A stretch of 36,250 nucleotides of DNA from an uncultured Clostridia bacterium (lineage in GTDB: Bacteria > Bacillota > Clostridia > Oscillospirales > Oscillospiraceae), in assembly GCA_945873695.1 (NCBI GenBank), contig CAMCDX010000006.1, forward strand, positions 1 to 36,250, in the 5' to 3' direction. The stretch's first letter is position 1, and each line of letters opens with the position of its first letter. Below, in pieces: positions 23,550-30,254 of this stretch. The notes beneath the pieces are model-generated. The model did not search any database, was not told the DNA's origin, and saw only the letters and a program-made list of their open reading frames with translations. A program made the translations under genes and the position numbers.

Positions 23550-24539
23550 TCAGTCTTCGCTGTTGTCCGTGAAATACCGGTATCGGGTCCCGTCCCACCG
23601 GCGGACCGCCCGTCCCCGGACCGTCAGATAGTCCAGGTGGGCCAGAGCCTCCCCCACGGCAAAGAATTTCTGGGTCAGGGGAAAGTCCGCCCAGCTGCGG
23701 CAGCGGATGCCCCAGGCCATGCGGCCGGCGATCTCATAGGCCGTCAGCCCCGGCTCCCGCCGGACGGTTTCCCACGCATCCTCCACCCGCCGGGCATGGT
23801 GGGCCCTCAGCTGGTCCACCCGGGCCGCCAGGTCCCCGGTCTCCGCCCGGTGAGCCGGCAGCAGCAGGTCCACCGGCAGGTTCCGCACCTTACCAAGGCT
23901 CTCCAGGTAGTCTCCCAGGGAGTCCTGCACGCCGCTCCAACGGCAGATGTTGGGGGTAATGTGGAACAGCACATGGTCCCCGGAGAACAGCCACTTTTTC
24001 CCCGGCTCGTAGAGGCACAGGTGCCCCGGGGTATGGCCGGGGGTCAGCACGCACCGCAGCGTGTGGCCCCCCAGGGCCAGCGTGTCCCCATCTTCCAGAG
24101 ACATGTAACCGTCATAATCTGCCGGTCCGGCGTTTTTGGCGGGGTTGCTGTCCCACAGCGCCGCCATCTCCTCCCGGGCGAAGCCCTCCCGCACATATTC
24201 CTTATACATGGCCCGCCAGACGCCCTCATCCCGGTAGTCCAGCATCCGGGGCCTGTCCACGGCGCTGATATAAACGCGGCAGCCGGGGCGGATCAGCTCC
24301 GGGGCCAGCCCTGTGTGGTCGCTGTGGAGATGAGTGAGAAAGATATCCATTCGGTCCCGGTCCACGCCCACTTCTTCCAGCTGCCGCTCCATAGCCTCTC
24401 GGCAGGGGCCCTGCCGGAAGCCGGTGTCGATCAGCAGGCTTCGTGGGCCCGTGATGAGATAGCTGTTCAGATTTTTCAGCGGGTTTCCCACCAAAGGGAT
24501 GTCCAGCCGCCAAAGGTCCTCCGCGATCCGTTCCGCCAT
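23550..24539 (-). CDS. Metallo-beta-lactamase-fold hydrolase
   Basis: The 329-residue protein has the MBL signature THLHSDH (about 90-96), a second His in TPGHTPGH and an Asp in FSGDHVLF, so two metal ions should bind. The last 80 residues form a small helical/winged domain (BLACT_WH-like: AYEIAGRMAWGI) seen in lactamase-B-like proteins related to LACTB2. Such enzymes hydrolyse esters, thioesters, RNA or other small substrates; the actual one is unknown. It is the first gene of the deoC-deoD transcript, but a role in nucleoside use is only inferred. Confidence 0.85.
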   Translation of the reverse strand: MAERIAEDLWRLDIPLVGNPLKNLNSYLITGPRSLLIDTGFRQGPCREAMERQLEEVGVDRDRMDIFLTHLHSDHTGLAPELIRPGCRVYISAVDRPRMLDYRDEGVWRAMYKEYVREGFAREEMAALWDSNPAKNAGPADYDGYMSLEDGDTLALGGHTLRCVLTPGHTPGHLCLYEPGKKWLFSGDHVLFHITPNICRWSGVQDSLGDYLESLGKVRNLPVDLLLPAHRAETGDLAARVDQLRAHHARRVEDAWETVRREPGLTAYEIAGRMAWGIRCRSWADFPLTQKFFAVGEALAHLDYLTVRGRAVRRWDGTRYRYFTDNSED

Positions 24540-24571
24540 AGCTGCTCCTGTTATCCTCTTGTGATTGTTAT

Positions 24572-24600
24572 ATCATATCAGTTTTTCTCCCGTCTGTCCA
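24572..24600 (-). promoter_or_regulatory. Promoter for the MBL-deoC-deoD unit
   Basis: On the minus strand TGGACA (24600-24595) and TATGAT (24577-24572) are 17 bp apart, and the -10 carries a TG extension. It is divergent from the protease promoter. Confidence 0.72.
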
Positions 24601-24613
24601 GCGGGCATTGCTC

Positions 24614-24642
24614 TTGCGCCCGGGTACGAAGGGTGCTAAAAT
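24614..24642 (+). promoter_or_regulatory. Promoter for the secreted protease
   Basis: TTGCGC (24614-24619) and TAAAAT (24637-24642) are 17 bp apart with TG at the extended -10 position. GGAGG lies six bases before the ATG. Confidence 0.65.
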
Positions 24643-24672
24643 AGCATCACTTTAGAAATTCGGAGGCATCCC

Positions 24673-25971
24673 ATGAAAAAGCAGATATTTGCCCTGTTCT
24701 GCGCCTTGGTCCTGCTCCTGGGCGCTGTTCCCTCCGCCGGCGCCCTGACCGGCGAGTCCGCCCGGGCGGCGGACACATTGGCCACCCTGGGCTTGGTCCA
24801 GGGCACCACTTCCGGCGACTACGCCCTGGACGCTCCCGCCCCCCGGGCCCAGGCGACGGTGCTGCTGGTGCGGCTGGCCGGCGGCGAAGGGGCCGCCAAG
24901 GCGGACCCCTGGTTCGCCGGATTCCGGGACCTGCCCGCCTGGGCCGCCGACTCCATTGACTACGCCGCCCACCAGGGCTGGGTCACCGGCGTCACGGTCC
25001 TGGACTTCAAGCCCAGCGACACCATCACCGCCAACGGCTGGTGCGCCTTTCTGCTGCGGATGCTGGGGTACAGCGACAAGGCCGGGGACTTCGCGGTGGA
25101 GGACGCCGCCGCCTTTGCCCAGCGCGTCGGCCTGATCTCTACCGCCTATGGCGGCCCCCTCACCCGGGGTGATCTGTTTGAGATGGCCCGGGACGCCCTG
25201 ACTTTCTCTTATAAGGATGGCAATGGCACCATCATCAGCCGGCTGGCGGACAGCGGCGCCGTCTCCCGTTCCGCCGCCAACGCCCTGGGCCTGCTGACGC
25301 CGGAGCTCACCGCCCGGCAGGCGGCGGACCGCCACATGGCCGCCGTGTTCCGGCTGGACTGTTATGAGAAGCCCATTGAGATTGACGCCGGGGAACCCTC
25401 CGCCAACGCCAGCGGCTTCTTCATCTCCGCCGACGGCCTGGCCGTCACCAACTACCACTCCATCGACGGCGCCATCCACGCCGCCGCCACCCTCTCCACC
25501 GGGGAGGTCTACCCGGTGGAGTCCGTGGTCTGGTACGACGCCGATATCGACATCGCCGTGCTGCGGATCTCCCGGACCTCCGCCGACCACCGCACCACCT
25601 CCGCCTTTGCCTGCCTGGAGATCGCAGGCACCCAGGACATCCGCGCCGGCGACACGGTCTACACCCTGGGCAATCCCCTGGGACTGGGCCTGGCGGTCAG
25701 CTCCGGCATCATCAGCGCCACCGCCCGGGACGTGGAGCGCTACGCCCTGCCCTGCGTCATGAACACCGCCGACATCTCCCGGGGCAGCAGCGGCGGCGCC
25801 CTGCTGAACGTCTACGGCCAGGTCATCGCCGTCACCTCCGGCGCCTATACATATGGCAACAACATGTACCTGGCGGTGCCCATCGACCCGGTGCTCACCG
25901 CGGACCTCACCGGCCAGGGACAGACCCTGAAGGAAGTGGCGGACCTTCAGGCGGAAAAGGAGAAAAACTGA
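24673..25971 (+). CDS. Secreted trypsin-like serine protease with N-terminal SLH-like region
   Basis: A Sec signal peptide (KKQIFALFCALVLLLGAVPSAGA, cut near residue 24 after the Ala) is followed by about 170 residues resembling S-layer-homology repeats (WAADSIDYAAHQGWVTGV, then TANGWCAFLLRMLGY). The C-terminal half is a chymotrypsin-fold S1C domain. The catalytic triad can be placed at H262 (TNYHS), D293 (DIDIAVL) and S373 (GSSGGA, where HtrA proteins usually have GNSGGP/A). There is no PDZ domain, so it is not a standard HtrA. It is probably held in the cell wall through the SLH-like part. Codon use is normal; an element copy follows directly after its terminator. Confidence 0.85.
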   Translation: MKKQIFALFCALVLLLGAVPSAGALTGESARAADTLATLGLVQGTTSGDYALDAPAPRAQATVLLVRLAGGEGAAKADPWFAGFRDLPAWAADSIDYAAHQGWVTGVTVLDFKPSDTITANGWCAFLLRMLGYSDKAGDFAVEDAAAFAQRVGLISTAYGGPLTRGDLFEMARDALTFSYKDGNGTIISRLADSGAVSRSAANALGLLTPELTARQAADRHMAAVFRLDCYEKPIEIDAGEPSANASGFFISADGLAVTNYHSIDGAIHAAATLSTGEVYPVESVVWYDADIDIAVLRISRTSADHRTTSAFACLEIAGTQDIRAGDTVYTLGNPLGLGLAVSSGIISATARDVERYALPCVMNTADISRGSSGGALLNVYGQVIAVTSGAYTYGNNMYLAVPIDPVLTADLTGQGQTLKEVADLQAEKEKN

Positions 25972-25984
25972 CAGGATGCATAAA

Positions 25985-26011
25985 AGGGACGGTCCCCGCG
26001 GAACCGTCCCT
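25985..26011. repeat. 27-bp direct repeat (left) beside element copy C
   Basis: This is a terminator palindrome (arm AGGGACGGT) behind the protease gene. It is repeated at 26233-26259 with one base different near the centre (A here, G there), which breaks one pair of the 12-bp stem. Four A residues precede it, and only the element follows, so it works as a terminator for minus-strand transcripts rather than for the protease gene. Confidence 0.88.
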
Positions 26012-26232
26012 CAGCTTGTCGAAAAACCTCTGCTTAAAGCAACTGGGTTGCATTTTGCAGGGGGAGTACGAGGGGGCGGGAGCCCCTTCGTGTGGAATCA
26101 AATGCCTGCAAAAAGCCTGCGCCAGCAGGCGTTTGCGCCGCGCAGCGGCAGATTTTCGGGCAGCAGAGCGGCCAGAAAATCGAGGTATTGTGAAGGCGTC
26201 GAAAAAGTCCGACGGACTTTTTCGACAGCCTG
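26012..26232 (-). mobile_element. 221-bp terminator-associated element, copy C (complete, inverted)
   Basis: It is the reverse complement of copy B with a single substitution (at 26030, near the CAGCTTGTCG end). Both have exactly 221 bases between exactly 27-base duplications, yet the duplicated terminators are unrelated in sequence. This shows the element moved as a defined unit into two independent terminators in opposite orientation. The near identity implies recent movement or strong homogenisation. Confidence 0.88.
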
Positions 26233-26263
26233 AGGGACGGTCCCCGCGGGACCGTCCCTTTTT
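26233..26263. terminator. Terminator hairpin with T-tract, right-hand duplicate beside copy C
   Basis: A 12-bp perfect stem with loop CGC is followed by TTTT on the plus strand and ends two bases before the HAD stop codon (26265-26267). It is the functional terminator for protease transcripts that have read through the element. Confidence 0.85.
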
Positions 26264-26264
26264 G

Positions 26265-26921
26265 TCAATGGCTCAAAATGAACTGTTCCAGTTCCTCCGC
26301 CGTCCGGACCACCGCCACAGCGCCGGCCGCCGCCAGCTCGCCGGGGACAGCGTAGCCGAAAAACTCCACGCCCACGCAGTCGATGCCGCACTCCCGGGCG
26401 CCCAGCACGTCGAACTTCCGGTCGCCCACCATCAAAATGGAGGGCTTGTCGGCCTCTGTCAGCCCCAGGCGGCGCATGGTCTCCTGGATGACCTCCACCT
26501 TTTCCCAGTCGCCCACGGGAGGGCTGCCGGTGATGGTCTCCATAGAGGGGGTGAAGCCGAATTTTTCGCAGATAGGCACGCACATCTCCTCCGGCTTGGA
26601 GGAGGCCAGTGCCAGCACGTAGCCCTTCTCCTTCAGGCGTGCGCACAGCTCCACCATCCCCGGCGCGGCGGTGTTTTCAAATTTCCCAATGGGGGCGTAC
26701 CGCTCCCGGAACAACTCGATGCCCCGGATGGCCTTCGCCTCGTCGAAGCCGCAGAAGCGCATGAAGGAATCCTGCAGCGGCGGGCCGATGAACTGGATCA
26801 GGGTGCTCTCCGGCGGCACCGGCTCTCCCAGTTTCCCGAAGGCGTACCGCAGGCAGTTGAGGATACCCTCCTTGGAGTCGGTCAATGTGCCGTCCAAATC
26901 AAAAAAAATATACCGATACAT
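26265..26921 (-). CDS. HAD-superfamily phosphatase (phosphoglycolate phosphatase-like)
   Basis: The 218-residue protein has all HAD motifs: DLDGT with nucleophile D8 and acid D10, the motif II Ser in LASSKP (about 107-112), and motif III/IV GDRKFD (about 167-172). The helical cap between motifs I and II places it in the Gph/PgmB-like subfamily I. It probably dephosphorylates a small metabolite, such as phosphoglycolate or pyrophosphate, but substrate cannot be told. The gene has a dyad covering its -10 and start codon, and shares the element-split terminator with the convergent protease. Confidence 0.88.
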   Translation of the reverse strand: MYRYIFFDLDGTLTDSKEGILNCLRYAFGKLGEPVPPESTLIQFIGPPLQDSFMRFCGFDEAKAIRGIELFRERYAPIGKFENTAAPGMVELCARLKEKGYVLALASSKPEEMCVPICEKFGFTPSMETITGSPPVGDWEKVEVIQETMRRLGLTEADKPSILMVGDRKFDVLGARECGIDCVGVEFFGYAVPGELAAAGAVAVVRTAEELEQFILSH

Positions 26922-26975
26922 AAAATCTCTCCTATCTTACGGGGAGATTTTATCATCATTTCTGTGGCTCCGCAA
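26920..26975 (-). promoter_or_regulatory. Promoter and overlapping dyad of the HAD gene
   Basis: On the minus strand TTGCGG (26975-26970) and TAAAAT (26952-26947) are 17 bp apart with a TG extension. A perfect 10-bp inverted repeat (ATAAAATCTC, 26920-26929 with 26944-26953) covers the -10 on one side and the ribosome binding site and start codon on the other. Either a repressor site or, if transcription starts further upstream, a hairpin closing the start region. Confidence 0.55.
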
Positions 26976-27111
26976 GAGGGTCAGAAAAATAATACCCCAT
27001 AGCAGCCACGGCCTCACAATCCTCTCGAATGACCATTTTCACGATACCGCGGGCCAATCAATTTGACCATCCCCCGGTCCGGGATTTTGTCTGCGGAACG
27101 CAGATATGGCT

Positions 27112-27143
27112 AAAAAAGGAGACAGGACTGACGTCCTGCCTCC
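27112..27143 (-). terminator. Terminator of the rubrerythrin gene
   Basis: An 11-bp stem with one G-U pair (27118-27128 with 27133-27143, loop of four) is followed on the minus strand by six T residues. Confidence 0.85.
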
Positions 27144-27167
27144 TTGATGTAACATTTTTGCTGATAA

Positions 27168-27731
27168 TTAGAAGTAGCGCTTCAGCAGGCCGGCGAAAGC
27201 ATTGCCGTGACGGGCCTCGTCGCGGGCCATCTCGTGGACGGTGTCATGGATGGCATCCAGGTTGTACTTCTTAGCCAGCTTGGCCAGCTCAAACTTGCCG
27301 GCGGTGGCGCCGTTCTCGGCCTCGACGCGCATCTCCAGGTTCTTCTTGGTGGAGGTGGTCACCACATCGCCCAGCAGCTCGGCGAACTTGGCGGCGTGCT
27401 CGGCCTCTTCCAGAGCGGCCTTCTCCCAGTACAGGCCGATCTCGGGATAGCCCTCACGATGGGCCACACGGGCCATGGCCAGGTACATGCCGACCTCGGT
27501 GCACTCGCCCATGAAGTTGGCGTTCAGACCGTCGATGATCTCCTTCTGGACCTCCTCGGGAACGTCAGCGCCGAAGGACTTGCCCACGCCCACGACGTGC
27601 TCGGCAGCCCAGCTCATCTCGCCCTTCTGCTCGGTGAACTTAGAGGCGGGGACACCGCACTGGGGGCACTTCTCGGGAGGAGTCTCGCCTTCCCAAACGT
27701 AACCACAAACCTGGCAAACCCACTTTTTCAT
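27168..27731 (-). CDS. Reverse rubrerythrin
   Basis: The 187-residue protein has a rubredoxin-type iron site at the N-terminus (C6-x-x-C9 and C22-x-x-C25) followed by a ferritin-like four-helix domain with di-iron ligands ([27 protein letters not shown]). In classical rubrerythrin the rubredoxin domain is C-terminal; the reversed order is the revRbr type of clostridia. Such proteins reduce hydrogen peroxide, and sometimes oxygen, with electrons from NAD(P)H via a reductase, protecting anaerobes. AAGGAGG precedes the ATG. Palindromes upstream suggest stress control. Confidence 0.92.
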   Translation of the reverse strand: MKKWVCQVCGYVWEGETPPEKCPQCGVPASKFTEQKGEMSWAAEHVVGVGKSFGADVPEEVQKEIIDGLNANFMGECTEVGMYLAMARVAHREGYPEIGLYWEKAALEEAEHAAKFAELLGDVVTTSTKKNLEMRVEAENGATAGKFELAKLAKKYNLDAIHDTVHEMARDEARHGNAFAGLLKRYF

Positions 27732-27758
27732 AATGATTTCCTCCTTAAAAATTTAAAA

Positions 27759-27829
27759 AGTATATCAAACTTGATTGCTCGTTTCATTCCCTTTCGGGAC
27801 GATATGAGTATAACAGGATATTCGAATAT
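27759..27829 (-). promoter_or_regulatory. Rubrerythrin promoter region with palindromic operator candidate
   Basis: Two extended -10 elements occur on the minus strand: TGATATACT (27767-27759) and TGTTATACT (27815-27807), both with poor -35 hexamers. A perfect 12-bp palindrome ATATTCGAATAT (27818-27829) lies inside the spacer of the second. It is not a classical PerR box, but its AT-rich dyad and position fit a redox or peroxide regulator. Confidence 0.45.
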
Positions 27830-27883
27830 ACGCTAGTTGCTTATGCAACACTCCAAAAATTTTGTTTTCTCATTCCAAGAAGG

Positions 27884-27911
27884 GGCCGGGGAGCCCTGCT
27901 GCTCCCCGGCC
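27884..27911 (-). terminator. Hairpin after the EF-G paralogue
   Basis: A perfect 11-bp GC-rich stem (GGCCGGGGAGC arm, 6-base loop) lies 14 bases past the stop. The T-tract is poor (CCTTCTT on the minus strand), so it may be a weaker terminator. Confidence 0.6.
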
Positions 27912-27924
27912 TTGAGGTCTTGTC

Positions 27925-30000
27925 TTATTCCTTCTCGGCCAAGGCCTTGGCCTCGGCGATGGCCTTCTCCTGGGCCGCGGGAGGACAATCCTCGTAGCGG
28001 ACGAAGTGGAAGGTGAAGCTGCCGCGGCTCTGGGTCATGGAGCGCAGGTCGATGGCATAGCTGCCCATCTCGGCCATGGGCACCTCGGCGGAGATGACCT
28101 GGCTGCCGTCGCCGGTGGGGTCCATGCCCATGACACGGCCCCGGCGCTTGTTCAGATCGCCGATGACGTCGCCCATGTAGCTGTCGGGCACGGTGACCTT
28201 CAGCTCGCCCACGGGCTCCAGCAGGACGGGGTTGGCCTCGGGCAGAGCGGCCTTGTAGGCCAACTGGGCCGCGGTCTTGAAGGCGATTTCAGAGGAGTCC
28301 ACGGGGTGATAGGAGCCATCGTACAGGACGGCCTTCAGGTTCACCACGGGATAGCCGGCCAGAGGACCGTGGACGCAGGCTTCCCGCAGGCCCTTTTCCA
28401 CGGCGGGGAAGAAGTTCTTGGGCACGGAGCCGCCGAAGACCTCCTCGGCGAAGATCATGTCGTCCTGCTCCGTCTGAGGCTCGAAGCGGATCCACACGTC
28501 GCCGAACTGGCCGCTGCCGCCGGTCTGCTTCTTGTGGCGGCCCTGCTTCTGGACGGTCTTGCGGATCTTCTCACGGTAGGGCACGCGGACAGGCTTCAGC
28601 TCGGCCTCCACGTTGAAGCGGGTCTTCAGCTTGCTGATGAGCACGTCCACCTGCATATCGCCGGCGCCGGAGAGGACCATCTGGTGGGTCTCGCCGTTGT
28701 TGACCACGGAGAAGGTGGGATCTTCCTCGTTCAGACGGCTGAGACCCTGGGCGATCTTATCGTCCTGGCCCCGGGTCTTGGGAGAGATGGCCACGGAGTA
28801 GCAGGGCTCGGCGAAGGGGATGTTCTTCAGGGCCACCACCTTGCGCTGGTCGCACAGGGTGTCGCCGGTCTTGACCTTGTCCATCTTACCGATGGCGCCG
28901 ATGTCGCCGCAGCCCAGTTCCTTGACCTCGGTGGCCTTCTTGCCCCGCATCACGTACAGGCGGCCCAGCTTCTCAGCGGCGCCGGTGCGGGCGTTGACCA
29001 TGGACATGTCCGGGGTGATGGTGCCGGAGAGGACCTTCACGAAGGAGTACTTGCCGTACTGGTCGGACACGGTCTTGAACACGAAAGCGGTGGGCACGCC
29101 GCCGGGGGAGACCACGAACTCCTCGGTCTCGCCGTCGGCACGGGTAGCCTTATGGTAGTTGCCCTCCATGGGGTTGGGCAGCAGGTCCACGATGTTGTCC
29201 ATCAGCATCAGGGAGCCCATGCAGTTGACGGCGGAGCCGCACAGCACGGGGAACAGGCTCAGCTCCCGGACGCCCTGGCGCAGGCCCTGGATCATCTCGG
29301 CATAGGTGAAGTCCTCACCGCCGAAGAACTTGTCCATGAACTCCTCGCTGGTCTCGGCCACGGACTCCTTCAGAGCGTCGTTGAATTCGGTGATGACATC
29401 CTCCTTGTCGGCGGGGACCTCGATCTCCACACGCTTCAGGTTCTGCATCTCATAGGCACGCTTGTTCAGCACGTCGATGATGCCGGTGACCTTCTTGTTC
29501 TCGTCCCAGATGGGCACGACCACGGGAGCGATCTTCTTGCCGAAACGTTCACGCAGGGCCTCAAAGGTCTGGTTGTAATCGGAGTTGTCCTCATCGGTCT
29601 TGGAGATATAGACGAAGCGGGGCATGTTCCGCTCCTCGCAGTACTTCCAGGCCTTCTCCAGGCCCACGGAAATACCGTCCTTGGCAGAGCAGACGATGAC
29701 GGCGGCGTCAGCGGCCCGGAGGGCCTCCATGACCTCGCCGGAGAAATCGAAAGCGCCCGGGGTGTCCAGCACGTTGATGCGGCAGCCCTTGTACTCCAGA
29801 GGCGCCACAGAGGTGGAGAGAGAGATCTGGCGCTTGATCTCCTCGGGATCATAGTCGCAGACGGTATTGCCGTCGACCACGCGACCCATGCGCTCGATGG
29901 CGCCGGTCATATAGAGCAGGCTCTCTGCCAGGGCGGTCTTGCCGTTGCCGCTGTGTCCCAGCAGACAGACGTTGCGGATGTTTTGTACAGAATAGCTCAT
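27925..30000 (-). CDS. EF-G-like translational GTPase (paralogue)
   Basis: The 691-residue protein has the five-domain EF-G layout: GTPase, OB-like domain II (GTITPDMSMVN), domain III, domain IV and the C-terminal EFG_C. The GTPase motifs differ from housekeeping EF-G: G1 is GHSGNGKT instead of AHIDAGKT, G3 is DTPGAFDF instead of DTPGHVDF (the catalytic His replaced by Ala), and G4 is SKTD instead of NKMD. It therefore belongs to the divergent EF-G-like paralogues common in Firmicutes, whose role is poorly known. It stands alone with its own promoter, not in the rpsL-rpsG-fusA-tuf operon. TAAGGAG precedes the ATG. Confidence 0.9.
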   Translation of the reverse strand: MSYSVQNIRNVCLLGHSGNGKTALAESLLYMTGAIERMGRVVDGNTVCDYDPEEIKRQISLSTSVAPLEYKGCRINVLDTPGAFDFSGEVMEALRAADAAVIVCSAKDGISVGLEKAWKYCEERNMPRFVYISKTDEDNSDYNQTFEALRERFGKKIAPVVVPIWDENKKVTGIIDVLNKRAYEMQNLKRVEIEVPADKEDVITEFNDALKESVAETSEEFMDKFFGGEDFTYAEMIQGLRQGVRELSLFPVLCGSAVNCMGSLMLMDNIVDLLPNPMEGNYHKATRADGETEEFVVSPGGVPTAFVFKTVSDQYGKYSFVKVLSGTITPDMSMVNARTGAAEKLGRLYVMRGKKATEVKELGCGDIGAIGKMDKVKTGDTLCDQRKVVALKNIPFAEPCYSVAISPKTRGQDDKIAQGLSRLNEEDPTFSVVNNGETHQMVLSGAGDMQVDVLISKLKTRFNVEAELKPVRVPYREKIRKTVQKQGRHKKQTGGSGQFGDVWIRFEPQTEQDDMIFAEEVFGGSVPKNFFPAVEKGLREACVHGPLAGYPVVNLKAVLYDGSYHPVDSSEIAFKTAAQLAYKAALPEANPVLLEPVGELKVTVPDSYMGDVIGDLNKRRGRVMGMDPTGDGSQVISAEVPMAEMGSYAIDLRSMTQSRGSFTFHFVRYEDCPPAAQEKAIAEAKALAEKE

Positions 30001-30100
30001 GTTCGTTCCACTCCTTATGTTGTGCTGTCATCACGGAAGCGGCGTGCCCGCCGCCCCGAAATAGGTCCATTCGACGTTTGTCAAAAACCCTAATGTAGAA

Positions 30101-30129
30101 ATTATACAACACTCCCCCGTGCAATACAA
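30101..30129 (-). promoter_or_regulatory. Promoter of the EF-G paralogue
   Basis: TTGTAT (30129-30124) and TATAAT (30106-30101) are 17 bp apart on the minus strand. The leader is about 95 bases and holds a 6-bp GC hairpin (GCGGCG-GGCA-CGCCGC). Confidence 0.8.
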
Positions 30130-30200
30130 CAAAAATTTTGGCAAGTTCAACATTTTAGGCAGGAGGCCGAAAAAACGGCGTGAAATTTTAGCAGTGACGC

Positions 30201-30251
30201 AAAAAAACAGGCGGTATGACATTCCGCGAAACGCCATACCGCCTGTTTTTT
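30201..30251 (-). terminator. Terminator of the rlmB unit
   Basis: An 11-bp perfect stem (CAGGCGGTATG at 30208-30218 with CATACCGCCTG at 30235-30245) with flanking A and T runs closes a 16-base loop. It lies just past the stop of the P-type-ATPase-like gene. Confidence 0.9.
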
Positions 30252-30254
30252 CAC

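Noticed and set aside
28006-30093. Long plus-strand frame opposite the EF-G paralogue
   Set aside because: Mirror frame of a GC-rich gene; no start signal and biased composition.
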